NCBI RefSeq assembly: GCF_014287675.1
Contig: NZ_JACOPQ010000017.1
Span: 1-31,637 of the forward strand
Reading direction: 5' to 3'
DNA length: 31,637 bases
Origin: Lawsonibacter faecis
Lineage (GTDB): Bacteria > Bacillota > Clostridia > Oscillospirales > Oscillospiraceae
Shown: one piece after another, positions 13,883 through 21,277 of the stretch
Layout of the letters: each line of letters begins with the position of its first letter
Numbering within the stretch: position 1 is the first letter of the stretch
The notes under the pieces: model-generated
Databases searched by the model: none
The model's input: only the letters and a program-made list of their open reading frames with translations
What the model was told of the DNA's origin: nothing
Program-made: the position numbers and the translations under genes

Positions 13883-14824
13883 ATGGGACAGAAAGTCAAT
13901 CCCCACGGCCTTCGCGTGGGTGTGATCAAGGATTGGGACTCCCGTTGGTATGCCCGCAATGAAAAAGTGGGCGACCTCCTCGTGGAAGACCACAAGATCC
14001 GCGAGTATCTGAAGAAGACTCAGTACGGCGCGGGCATCCCCAAGATTGAGATCGAGCGTGACAACGCCAAGGTGCGCGTGTATCTGCACTGCGCCCGTCC
14101 CGGCGTGGTCATCGGCAAGGGCGGAGCGGACATCGAGAAGCTGCGCCTGAACCTGGAGAAGATGATCGGCAAGAGCGTGGCGCTGAACATCGTCGAGGTC
14201 AAGAACATCGACATGAACGCCCAGCTGGTGGCGGAGAACATCGCCCAGCAGCTGGAGAAGCGCATCGGTTTCCGCCGCGCCATGAAGAACGCCATGGGCC
14301 GCGCGATGCGTATGGGCGCCCGCGGCATCAAGACCCAGGTCTCCGGCCGTCTCGGCGGCGCCGAGATCGCCCGCGTGGAGCACTATCACGACGGCACGAT
14401 TCCCCTGCAGACCCTCCGTGCCGATATCGACTACGGCTTCGCCGAGGCTGCCACCACTTATGGCCGCATCGGCGTCAAGGTGTGGGTCTACAAGGGCGAG
14501 GTTCTGACTCAGACCCTGCGCACCACCCCCCGCACCCTGGACACCAAGAACTTTAAGGAGCGTCCCCCCCGCCGGGACAACCGTCGGGACGGCGACCGCA
14601 AGGGCGGTTTCGGCGGCCAGCGCCAGGGCGGCTACGGCCAGCGTCCCGCCGGTCAGGGCGGCTACGGTCAGCGTCCCGCCGGCCAGGGTCAGGGCGGCTA
14701 CGGCCAGCGTCCCGCCGGCCAGGGCTTCGGCGGTCAGCGTCCCCAGGGCGGCTACAATCAAAGCCGTCCCGCCGCCCCCCGCCCCGCCGCTCCCACTGCT
14801 CCGAAGGAAGGAGGCGCCAACTAA
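13883..14824 (+). CDS. rpsC: 30S ribosomal protein S3 (uS3) with long Gly/Gln/Arg repeat tail
   Basis: S3 shapes the mRNA entry channel and contributes to the ribosomal helicase. The core (about 1-208) is normal: MGQKVNPHGLRVGVIKDWDS start, KH-domain loop VVIGKGGADIEKL, and the GRLGGAEIAR segment. The family normally stops soon after KGEVL, giving about 210-235 residues; this protein has 313. The extra 105 residues start with basic RPPRRDNRRDGDRKGG, continue with three GGYGQRPAGQ repeats (residues 249-258, 259-268, 271-280) plus related GGFGGQRQ and FGGQRPQGGYNQ units, and end in a Pro/Ala segment. This RGG-like tail is probably disordered and RNA-binding. Excellent GGAGGAGG site; stop overlaps the rplP start by one base. 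Confidence 0.97.
   Translation: MGQKVNPHGLRVGVIKDWDSRWYARNEKVGDLLVEDHKIREYLKKTQYGAGIPKIEIERDNAKVRVYLHCARPGVVIGKGGADIEKLRLNLEKMIGKSVALNIVEVKNIDMNAQLVAENIAQQLEKRIGFRRAMKNAMGRAMRMGARGIKTQVSGRLGGAEIARVEHYHDGTIPLQTLRADIDYGFAEAATTYGRIGVKVWVYKGEVLTQTLRTTPRTLDTKNFKERPPRRDNRRDGDRKGGFGGQRQGGYGQRPAGQGGYGQRPAGQGQGGYGQRPAGQGFGGQRPQGGYNQSRPAAPRPAAPTAPKEGGAN
14627..14722 (+). repeat. Tandem 30-bp coding repeats in rpsC
   Basis: Three near-identical 30-bp units encode GGYGQRPAGQ. The first two are adjacent, and a 6-bp Gly-Gln insert precedes the third. Differences between units are mostly synonymous C/T changes at third positions, so copies arose by tandem duplication or replication slippage and then drifted under protein-level constraint. 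Confidence 0.85.
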
Positions 14825-15258
14825 TGCTGCTGCCTAAGAGAGTCAAATATCGCCGCGTTCACCGCGGCCGTATGAAGGGCAAGGCCACCCGTGGCAACAC
14901 TGTCACTTACGGTGAGTTCGGCCTCCAGGCCACCGAGCCCTGCTGGATCACCAGCAACCAGATCGAGGCCGCCCGTATCGCCATGACCCGTCACACCAAG
15001 CGCGGCGGTCAGGTGTGGATTAAGATCTTCCCCGACAAGCCCGTCACCGAGAAGCCCGCCGAGACCCGCATGGGTTCCGGTAAGGGCTCCCCCGAGTACT
15101 GGGTGGCCGTGGTCAAGCCCGGCCGCGTCATGTTCGAGATCGCCGGCGTCTCTGAGGAGACCGCCCGCGAGGCACTGCGTCTCGCCTCCCACAAGCTGCC
15201 TGTGAAGTGCAAGATTGTGAAGAAAGAGACCGCCGAGACCGAGAATGGTGGTGAATGA
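14824..15258 (+). CDS. rplP: 50S ribosomal protein L16 (uL16)
   Basis: 144 residues, normal length. MLLPKRVKYRRVHRGRMKGK at the start and GSGKGSPEYWVAVVKPGRVM later are diagnostic. L16 binds near the A site and helps tRNA positioning. No separate ribosome site is visible inside the Ala/Pro-coding end of rpsC beyond GAAGGAGG about 7 nt upstream; ATG overlaps the rpsC stop (TAATG). Confidence 0.98.
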   Translation: MLLPKRVKYRRVHRGRMKGKATRGNTVTYGEFGLQATEPCWITSNQIEAARIAMTRHTKRGGQVWIKIFPDKPVTEKPAETRMGSGKGSPEYWVAVVKPGRVMFEIAGVSEETAREALRLASHKLPVKCKIVKKETAETENGGE

Positions 15259-15260
15259 AG

Positions 15261-15458
15261 ATGAAAGCGAATGAAATCCGTAAGCTCTCCGCCGCCGAGC
15301 TGGAGACCAAGCTGGGCGACCTGAAGAAGGATCTCTTCCAGCTCCGTCTTCAGCACGCCACCAATCAGCTTGAGAACCCCATCAAGATCGCCGAAGTCAA
15401 GAAGGACATCGCGCGCGTCAAGACCATGATCCGTGAGCAGCAGCTCACCAGCCGATAA
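15261..15458 (+). CDS. rpmC: 50S ribosomal protein L29 (uL29)
   Basis: 65 residues from MKANEIRKLSAAELETKLGD; family length 60-70. Two helices form a hairpin near the tunnel exit beside L23. GGTGGTG lies 7 nt before this ATG. An in-frame ATG at 15255 (MKMKAN) overlaps the rplP stop by four bases but almost touches the ribosome site, so the later start is preferred; the choice adds or removes only two residues. Confidence 0.95.
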   Translation: MKANEIRKLSAAELETKLGDLKKDLFQLRLQHATNQLENPIKIAEVKKDIARVKTMIREQQLTSR

Positions 15459-15475
15459 GAAGGAGGAAATAGAAC

Positions 15476-15736
15476 ATGGATAACAGAACTTCTTCCCGTA
15501 AGACCAGAGTCGGCATGGTGGTCTCTGACAAGATGGACAAGACCGTTGTGGTGGCCATCGCCGACCGTGTGGCCCATCCCCTGTATAAGAAGATCGTCAA
15601 GCGCACCTACAAGCTCAAGGCCCACGACGAGCTCAACGAGTGCGGCATCGGCGACCGTGTGAAAGTGATGGAGACCCGCCCCCTGTCCAAGGACAAGCGC
15701 TGGCGCGTGGTTGAAATCATTGAAAAAGCGAAGTAA
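15476..15736 (+). CDS. rpsQ: 30S ribosomal protein S17 (uS17)
   Basis: 86 residues, normal length. RKTRVGMVVSDKMDKTVVVA then HPLYKKIVKRTYKLKAHDE and VKVMETRPLSKDKRWRVVEI mark an OB-fold primary 16S-binding protein. GAAGGAGG upstream; 17 nt after rpmC. Confidence 0.98.
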   Translation: MDNRTSSRKTRVGMVVSDKMDKTVVVAIADRVAHPLYKKIVKRTYKLKAHDELNECGIGDRVKVMETRPLSKDKRWRVVEIIEKAK

Positions 15737-15748
15737 GGAGGTGCCGGA

Positions 15749-16117
15749 ATGATTCAGCAGGAAACTTACCTGAAGGTGGCCGATAATACCGGCGCCAAGG
15801 AAATTAAGACCATCCGCGTCCTGGGCGGCTCCAAGCGGAAGTACGGCAACATCGGCGACGTCGTTGTGGCCTCTGTCCGCAAGGCTCAGCCCGGCGGCAC
15901 GGTGAAGAAGGGCGAGGTCGTCAAGGCCGTTATCGTCCGCACCGCGTTTGGCGTTCGCCGCGCCGACGGCAGCTATGTCCGCTTCGACGAGAACGCCGCC
16001 GTCCTCATCAAGGACGACAAGAATCCCCGCGGGACCCGTATCTTTGGGCCCGTGGCCCGCGAGCTGCGCGACAAGGATTACATGAAGATCCTGTCCCTGG
16101 CTCCCGAAGTGCTGTAA
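15749..16117 (+). CDS. rplN: 50S ribosomal protein L14 (uL14)
   Basis: 122 residues, normal length. MIQQETYLKVADNTGAKEIK and the RTAFGVRRADGSYVRFDENA segment are diagnostic. L14 contributes to inter-subunit bridges and is the docking site of the RsfS silencing factor. AAGGAGG upstream; 12 nt after rpsQ. It marks the usual start of the spc part of the cluster; no separate promoter is visible. Confidence 0.98.
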   Translation: MIQQETYLKVADNTGAKEIKTIRVLGGSKRKYGNIGDVVVASVRKAQPGGTVKKGEVVKAVIVRTAFGVRRADGSYVRFDENAAVLIKDDKNPRGTRIFGPVARELRDKDYMKILSLAPEVL

Positions 16118-16133
16118 GGGGGTAGGAGAAGAC

Positions 16134-16451
16134 ATGAATAAGATGAGCATCAAGACGGGCGATACCGTCGTGGTCCTGTCCGGCAAGGACAAGGGCAAGA
16201 AGGGCAAGGTCCTCAAGGTCATGCCCAAGGAGAGCAAGGTCGTGGTGGAGAAGGTCAACATGGTCTCCCGTCACACCAAGCCCCGCCAGCAGGGCGACCA
16301 GGGCGGCATCCTGAAGAAGGAAGCCCCGCTCTACGCCTGCAAGGTGCAGCGCGTCTGCCCCAAATGCGACAAGCCCACCCGGCCCGCCCACAAGGTGCTG
16401 GCCGACGGCAAGAAGGTCTGCGTCTGCAAGAAGTGCGGCGCAGAAATCTAA
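16134..16451 (+). CDS. rplX: 50S ribosomal protein L24 (uL24), four-cysteine form
   Basis: 105 residues. KOW motif (KTGDTVVVLSGKDKGKKGKV, about 7-26) and HTKPRQQGDQGGILKKEAPL follow the family. The C-terminus carries paired cysteines (CPKC at about 75-78 and CKKC near 98-101), suggesting a zinc site as in many Firmicutes L24 proteins. L24 starts 23S assembly. The ATG at 16134 has GGAG 6 nt upstream; the ATG at 16143 is an alternative. Confidence 0.97.
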   Translation: MNKMSIKTGDTVVVLSGKDKGKKGKVLKVMPKESKVVVEKVNMVSRHTKPRQQGDQGGILKKEAPLYACKVQRVCPKCDKPTRPAHKVLADGKKVCVCKKCGAEI

Positions 16452-16471
16452 GAGAGGAGGAGTGAACTACA

Positions 16472-17029
16472 ATGGCTGATAAGAAGATGCCCAACCTGAA
16501 GAGCAAGTACCAGGCCGAGGTCGCTCCTGCTCTCATGCAGAAGTTCGGCTACAAGAGCGTCATGCAGATTCCCAAGATTGACAAAATCGTCGTCAACTGC
16601 GGCTGCGGCGAGGCCCGCGACAACGCGAAGGTCCTCGAGGCCGTCGTCAGCGATATGACCAAGATTACCGGCCAGAAGGCCATCATCACCAAGGCCAAGA
16701 AGTCCGTGGCCAACTTCAAGCTCCGTGAGGGAATGCCCATCGGCGCGAAGGTCACTCTCCGCGGCGACAAGATGTGGGAGTTCCTGGACCGCCTGCTGAA
16801 TGTGGCCCTGCCCCGTGTGCGCGACTTCCGCGGCATCAACCCCAACGCCTTCGACGGCCGCGGCAACTACGCCCTGGGCCTGAAGGAGCAGCTCATTTTC
16901 CCCGAAATCGAGTACGATAAGATCGACAAGATCCGCGGCCTGGATGTGGTCATCTGCACCACCGCCAACACCGACGAAGAGGCCAAGGAGCTCCTGTCCC
17001 TGATCGGCGCTCCCTTCACCGGCAAATAA
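16472..17029 (+). CDS. rplE: 50S ribosomal protein L5 (uL5)
   Basis: 185 residues, slightly longer than the common 179-180. KSKYQAEVAPALMQKFGYKS, ITGQKAIITKAKKSVANFKL, and LPRVRDFRGINPNAFDGRGN are diagnostic. L5 belongs to the 5S rRNA complex and contacts P-site tRNA. The usual VNMGVGEA stretch reads VNCGCGEA here. GAGGAGG upstream. Confidence 0.98.
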   Translation: MADKKMPNLKSKYQAEVAPALMQKFGYKSVMQIPKIDKIVVNCGCGEARDNAKVLEAVVSDMTKITGQKAIITKAKKSVANFKLREGMPIGAKVTLRGDKMWEFLDRLLNVALPRVRDFRGINPNAFDGRGNYALGLKEQLIFPEIEYDKIDKIRGLDVVICTTANTDEEAKELLSLIGAPFTGK

Positions 17030-17044
17030 GGAGGAGAATGAATT

Positions 17045-17230
17045 ATGGCTAAGAAATCTATGATCCTCAAGCAGCAGGCCGAGCCGAAGTTCTCCACCCG
17101 CCGCTACAACCGCTGCAAGATCTGCGGCCGGCCCCACGCCTATCTGCGCGACTACGGCATCTGCCGTATCTGCTTCCGGGAGCTCGCCTACAAGGGCCAG
17201 ATTCCCGGCGTGAAGAAGGCGTCCTGGTAA
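17045..17230 (+). CDS. rpsZ: 30S ribosomal protein S14, type Z (zinc-binding uS14)
   Basis: 61 residues, the short zinc-binding form. Zinc ligands C24, C27, C40 and C43 are present (CKIC...CRIC), and the C-terminus RELAYKGQIPGVKKASW is canonical. A zinc-independent paralogue may exist elsewhere but is not in this window. 152 nt of non-coding DNA separate it from rpsH, unlike other junctions nearby. Confidence 0.98.
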   Translation: MAKKSMILKQQAEPKFSTRRYNRCKICGRPHAYLRDYGICRICFRELAYKGQIPGVKKASW

Positions 17231-17242
17231 GGTATTCAAATC

Positions 17243-17279
17243 CTGTAGGGGGCGGCCTCCGCGCCGCCCCGCCCTACAG
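17243..17279 (+). repeat. Palindromic element, terminator-like, between rpsZ and rpsH
   Basis: CTGTAGGG (17243-17250) plus GGCGG pairs with the CCGCC...CCCTACAG arm ending at 17279. The pairing can extend outward through TTCAA (about 17235-17239) and TTGAA (17281-17285), after which TTTTTT follows. In form this is an intrinsic terminator within an essential operon. It also resembles the TGTAGGGGCGG-type palindromes often scattered between genes in Clostridia (from memory). Two further hairpins follow before rpsH: CGGAG/CTCCG (17312-17328) and ACGGGC/GCCCGT (17344-17359). Confidence 0.65.
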
Positions 17280-17382
17280 ATTGAATTTTTTCCCCGCCGG
17301 CGGTAACAGGTCGGAGCCGCAAACTCCGATACCTTCCGCTGATACGGGCTGCCGCCCGTAACTCTAATAGGAGGTAACACTC

Positions 17383-17784
17383 ATGCACATTACCGATCCC
17401 GTTGCGGATATGCTCACCCGCATCCGTAATGCCAGCAGCGCCAAGCATGACACCGTGGACGTACCTGCGTCCAACATGAAGAAGTCCATCGCCCAGATCC
17501 TTCTGGATGAGGGCTATATCAAGAACTTCCAGCTCATCGACGACGGCACCCAGGGCGTGATCCGCATCACCCTGAAGTACCTGCAGCCCGGCAAGGAGAA
17601 GGCCATCACCGGCCTGCGCCGTGTCAGCAAGCCCGGCCTGCGCGTGTACGCGGGCGCCGACGAGCTGCCCCGGGTCCTCAAGGGTCTGGGCATCGCCATC
17701 GTGTCCACTTCCAAGGGCGTCATGACCGACAAGAAGGCCCGCGAGGCCCATGTCGGCGGCGAAGTCCTTGCATTCGTTTGGTAA
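17383..17784 (+). CDS. rpsH: 30S ribosomal protein S8 (uS8)
   Basis: 133 residues, normal length. MHITDPVADMLTRIRNASSA start and ending VISTSKGVMTDKKAREAHVGG-type segment (STSKGVMTDKKAREA) identify it. S8 is a primary binder of 16S central domain; in E. coli it represses the spc operon through a site in the rplE mRNA. Here a structured 152-nt spacer lies directly upstream, a possible alternative target (inference). AGGAGGT upstream. Confidence 0.98.
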   Translation: MHITDPVADMLTRIRNASSAKHDTVDVPASNMKKSIAQILLDEGYIKNFQLIDDGTQGVIRITLKYLQPGKEKAITGLRRVSKPGLRVYAGADELPRVLKGLGIAIVSTSKGVMTDKKAREAHVGGEVLAFVW

Positions 17785-17799
17785 GGAGGAGTCTCAGAA

Positions 17800-18348
17800 A
17801 TGTCTAGAATCGGAAGAATGCCGATCGAGCTCCCCGCCGGCGTGGAAGTGAAGATCGGCGAGGGCAACCTCGTCACCGTCAAGGGTCCCAAGGGCACCCT
17901 GACTCAGCAGCTCCACCCCGCGATGAGCTTTAATCAGGAGGGCAGCGTCATTACCGTGAAGCGCCCCAACGACGCCAAGGAGAACCGCTCTCTCCACGGC
18001 CTGACCCGCACCCTGCTCCAGAACATGGTGGTGGGCGTGAGCGAAGGCTTTAAGAAGGAGCTGGACGTGAACGGCGTCGGCTACCGTGTTGCCAAGGAGG
18101 GCACGAGGCTGGTGATGAACATCGGCTTCTCCCACCAGGTCATCATGGAGGAGGTCGAGGGCATCACCATCGACGTCCCCACCCCCAACAAGATCATCAT
18201 CAGCGGCGCCGACAAGCAGAAGGTCGGCCAGTTCGCCGCCGAAGTGAGAGAGAAACGTCCGCCTGAGCCTTACAAGGGCAAGGGCATCAAATACACTGAC
18301 GAGGTCATCCGCCGCAAGGAAGGCAAGACCGGCGTCAAGAAGAAATAA
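17800..18348 (+). CDS. rplF: 50S ribosomal protein L6 (uL6)
   Basis: 182 residues, normal length. MSRIGRMPIELPAGVEVKIG start and the C-terminal RPPEPYKGKGIKYTDEVIRR motif are diagnostic. L6 has two related folds and sits near the factor-binding site. AAGGAGG upstream; 15 nt after rpsH. Confidence 0.98.
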   Translation: MSRIGRMPIELPAGVEVKIGEGNLVTVKGPKGTLTQQLHPAMSFNQEGSVITVKRPNDAKENRSLHGLTRTLLQNMVVGVSEGFKKELDVNGVGYRVAKEGTRLVMNIGFSHQVIMEEVEGITIDVPTPNKIIISGADKQKVGQFAAEVREKRPPEPYKGKGIKYTDEVIRRKEGKTGVKKK

Positions 18349-18362
18349 GGAGGTGTGCCACA

Positions 18363-18722
18363 ATGATCAATCGTCCCAATACCAAGGCTCAGCGGCTTAA
18401 GCGCCACAAGAGAGTGCGCGGCAAGATCGCCGGCACGCCCGAGCGTCCCCGCCTGAACGTGTTCCGCAGCGGCACCAACATCTATGCCCAGATCATCGAC
18501 GATTCCGTGGGCAAAACCCTGGCCGCCGCTTCCTCCCTGGAGAAGGGCTTTGAGGGCACCGGCTCCAACTGCGAGGCTGCCAAGAAGGTCGGCGCGATGG
18601 TCGCCGAGCGCGCCAAGGCCGCCGGCATCACCACCGTGGTCTTCGACCGCGGCGGCTACGTCTACCACGGCCGCGTCGCTGCGCTGGCCGAGGGCGCCCG
18701 CGAGGGCGGCCTGGAATTTTAA
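18363..18722 (+). CDS. rplR: 50S ribosomal protein L18 (uL18)
   Basis: 119 residues, normal length. RLKRHKRVRGKIAGTPERPR start, and VVFDRGGYVYHGRVAALAEG near the end. L18 binds 5S rRNA with L5. AAGGAGG upstream; 14 nt after rplF. Confidence 0.98.
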   Translation: MINRPNTKAQRLKRHKRVRGKIAGTPERPRLNVFRSGTNIYAQIIDDSVGKTLAAASSLEKGFEGTGSNCEAAKKVGAMVAERAKAAGITTVVFDRGGYVYHGRVAALAEGAREGGLEF

Positions 18723-18740
18723 GGGGAGGAGAAAACGAAC

Positions 18741-19241
18741 ATGGCTAGATTTGAAAGAGAACCCAGCGAGTTCACCGAGAAGCTCGTTTCTCTGAACCGC
18801 GTTTCCAAGACCGTCAAGGGCGGCCGTATCTTCAAGTTCGCCGCGCTCATGGTCGTGGGCGACGAGAAGGGCCGCGTGGGCTTCGGCCTGGGCAAGGCCG
18901 CCGAGGTGCCCGAGGCCATCCGTAAGGGCATTGAGGACGCCAAGAAGAATATGTGCAATGTGACCCTCTCCGGGACCACCATCCCCCACGAGGTCATCGG
19001 CGAGTTCGGCGCCGGCCGCGTGCTGCTCAAGCCCGCTAAGCCCGGTACCGGCGTTATCGCCGGCGGTGCTGTCCGTGCCGTGCTGGAGACAGTCGGCATC
19101 AAGGACATCTACACCAAGTGCCTGCGCTCTAACAATCCCCAGAACGTGGTCGCCGCCACCATGGTGGGTCTCAAGTCCCTCCGTGGTCCTGAGGAAGTGG
19201 CCCGTATCCGCGGCAAGAGCGTGGAAGAAATCGTAGGATAA
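18741..19241 (+). CDS. rpsE: 30S ribosomal protein S5 (uS5)
   Basis: 166 residues, normal length. LVSLNRVSKTVKGGRIFKFA and GDEKGRVGFGLGKAAEVPEA are diagnostic, with the double-stranded RNA-binding fold followed by the GSGVIAGG-like segment (GTGVIAGGAVRAVLE). S5 supports decoding fidelity and the mRNA entry helicase next to S3 and S4. GGGGAGGAG upstream. Confidence 0.98.
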   Translation: MARFEREPSEFTEKLVSLNRVSKTVKGGRIFKFAALMVVGDEKGRVGFGLGKAAEVPEAIRKGIEDAKKNMCNVTLSGTTIPHEVIGEFGAGRVLLKPAKPGTGVIAGGAVRAVLETVGIKDIYTKCLRSNNPQNVVAATMVGLKSLRGPEEVARIRGKSVEEIVG

Positions 19242-19255
19242 GGGAGGGCTATACA

Positions 19256-19438
19256 ATGGCTAACCTGAACATCAAGCTGGTCAAGAGCCTGAACGGCCGC
19301 ATTGCCAAGCACAAGGCGACCGCCGAGGCCCTGGGCCTCCGCAAGATTGGCGACACCACCGTGCAGCCCGATAACGCGGCTACCCGGGGCAAGATCGCCC
19401 ACATCGGCTACCTGCTCCAGGTCACCGAGCAAAAGTAA
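19256..19438 (+). CDS. rpmD: 50S ribosomal protein L30 (uL30)
   Basis: 60 residues, normal length. NIKLVKSLNGRIAKHKATAE then ALGLRKIGDTTVQPDNAATR identify the short bacterial L30. AGGGAGG upstream; 14 nt from both neighbours. Confidence 0.97.
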   Translation: MANLNIKLVKSLNGRIAKHKATAEALGLRKIGDTTVQPDNAATRGKIAHIGYLLQVTEQK

Positions 19439-19452
19439 GGAGGTGCGCGTCA

Positions 19453-19893
19453 ATGAATCTGCATGAACTCTCCCCCGCCGAGGGCTCCACTCACGTGGGC
19501 AAGCGCAAGGGCCGGGGTGCCGGCAGCGGCAACGGCAAGACCGCCGGCCGCGGCCATAAGGGCCAGTGGGCCCGCAGCGGCGGCGGCGTCCGCGCCGGCT
19601 TCGAAGGCGGCCAGATGCCTCTGGCCCGCCGTCTGCCCAAGCGCGGCTTTAACAATATCTTCGCCAAGCCCCTGGAGATTGTGAATCTCTCCGCTCTGAA
19701 CAAGTTCGAGGATGGAGCCACCGTTAACGTTTGCGACCTGCTGGAAAAGGGTATCCTCTCCAAGTGTGAGTACGGCGTCAAGGTGCTCGGCAACGGCGAG
19801 ATCACCAAGAAGCTCACCGTCCGTGCCTCTGCTTTTTCCGCCTCCGCCAAGGAGAAGATCGTTGCGGCAGGTGGAAAGTACGAGGTGGTCTAA
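19453..19893 (+). CDS. rplO: 50S ribosomal protein L15 (uL15)
   Basis: 146 residues, normal length. The N-terminal Gly/Arg-rich extension (GSTHVGKRKGRGAGSGNGKT, then GRGHKGQWARSGGGVR) and RRLPKRGFNNIF mark L15. It enters late in 50S assembly. AAGGAGG upstream; its TAA is directly abutted by the secY start. Confidence 0.98.
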   Translation: MNLHELSPAEGSTHVGKRKGRGAGSGNGKTAGRGHKGQWARSGGGVRAGFEGGQMPLARRLPKRGFNNIFAKPLEIVNLSALNKFEDGATVNVCDLLEKGILSKCEYGVKVLGNGEITKKLTVRASAFSASAKEKIVAAGGKYEVV

Positions 19894-21261
19894 GTGATCA
19901 AAACCATCCGTAACGCCTGGGCCATCCCCGAGCTGCGCAAGAAGATTCTCTTCACCATCTTTGCGCTGCTCATCTTCCGCCTGGGTTCCTCCGTCCCCGT
20001 GCCCTGGATTGAGACCGCGGCTCTGGGCCAGTACCTGGAGTCCATGAGCGGCAGCATCTTCGGCCTTATTAACGCCATGAGCGGCAATGCGTTCTCCATG
20101 GCGACGGTGTTTGCGCTTGGCGTACAGCCCTATATCAACAGCTCCATCATCATCCAACTCCTCACCGTGGCCATCCCGGCCCTGGAGCGGATGCAGAAGG
20201 AGGGCGGCGAAGAGGGCCGCAAGAAGCTGGCCGCGATCACCCGGTACACCACCGTGGCGATCGCCCTCCTGCAGGGCTTCGGCTACTTCTCCCTCATCAA
20301 CGCCAACGGCCTCATCTCCGGCGATATCAACACCGTGCTGGCTGGCTTCATCATCGTGCTCAGTTTCACCGCCGGCTCCGCCTTCATCATGTGGCTGGGC
20401 GAGCAGATCACCGAGTTCGGCATCGGCAACGGCATCTCCATCATCCTGTTCGCCGGCATTGTCTCCCGCTTCCCCTCCATGCTTGAGGGCCTGATCACCG
20501 GCGTGCAGCGCTGGTCCATGCACCTGGGCGAGAGCGATCTCGCCGCCATGGGCGAGACCAGCCGCAAGGCTTTTGAGAACAGCATCGTGCATCCCGCGAT
20601 CATCCCCGTGGTGGTCATCGGCATGCTGGCCCTGGTGGTGTTCATCGTCTTCATCAACGACTCCGAGCGCCGCATTCCCGTCCAGTACGCCAAGCGCGTG
20701 GTTGGCCGGAAAATGTACGGCGGCCAGTCCAGCCACATCCCCATGAAGGTGAACATGAGCGGCGTCATGCCCATCATCTTCGCCCAGGCCATCGCCTCCC
20801 TGCCCGCCACCATCGCGGCCTTCATCCCCGGCGGCAGCGAGTCCGGCTTCATGAAGGTGTTCGACTCCAACGGCATCGTCTATGCGGTGGTCTACTTCCT
20901 GCTGATCCTGGGCTTCAGCTACTTCTACGCCACCATGCAGTTTAACCCCATTGAGGTGGCCAACAACCTGAAGAAGAACGGCGGCTTTGTGCCCGGCTTC
21001 CGGCCCGGCAAGCCCACCGCCGACTTCATCCACAAGGTGCTCAACAAGATCACCCTGTTCGGCGCCATCTATCTGGCGATTATTGCGCTGCTGCCCATTA
21101 TCACCTCCAACATCATCAACGGCGTGAGCCATTCCGCGATGGGACGCAGCCTGTCCATCGGCGGCACCTCCATCATCATCGTGGTGGGCGTGGCCCTGGA
21201 GACCGTGAAGGCGATGGAGGCTCAGATGCTCATGCGGCACTACAAGGGCTTCCTTGAGTAA
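19894..21261 (+). CDS. secY: Protein translocase channel subunit SecY
   Basis: 455 residues, about 20 longer than typical. SecY forms the pore of the Sec translocon in the cytoplasmic membrane. Ten hydrophobic helices are recognisable, with IRNAWAIPELRKKILFTIFA at the N-terminus, the plug region after it, ALGVQPYINSSIIIQLLT in TM2 and RKMYGGQSSHIPMKVNMSGV before TM7. The periplasmic-side segment around GVQRWSMHLGESDLAAMGE accounts for most of the extra length. The start codon is GTG at 19894, directly after the rplO stop, with GAGGTGG 5 nt upstream. Confidence 0.98.
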   Translation: MIKTIRNAWAIPELRKKILFTIFALLIFRLGSSVPVPWIETAALGQYLESMSGSIFGLINAMSGNAFSMATVFALGVQPYINSSIIIQLLTVAIPALERMQKEGGEEGRKKLAAITRYTTVAIALLQGFGYFSLINANGLISGDINTVLAGFIIVLSFTAGSAFIMWLGEQITEFGIGNGISIILFAGIVSRFPSMLEGLITGVQRWSMHLGESDLAAMGETSRKAFENSIVHPAIIPVVVIGMLALVVFIVFINDSERRIPVQYAKRVVGRKMYGGQSSHIPMKVNMSGVMPIIFAQAIASLPATIAAFIPGGSESGFMKVFDSNGIVYAVVYFLLILGFSYFYATMQFNPIEVANNLKKNGGFVPGFRPGKPTADFIHKVLNKITLFGAIYLAIIALLPIITSNIINGVSHSAMGRSLSIGGTSIIIVVGVALETVKAMEAQMLMRHYKGFLE

Positions 21262-21277
21262 GGCCGGTGAGCGGGAA

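Noticed and set aside
14627..14722. Direct repeats in rpsC as a possible CRISPR array
   Set aside because: Repeats are in frame, lack unique spacers of constant length and encode the GGYGQRPAGQ protein motif.
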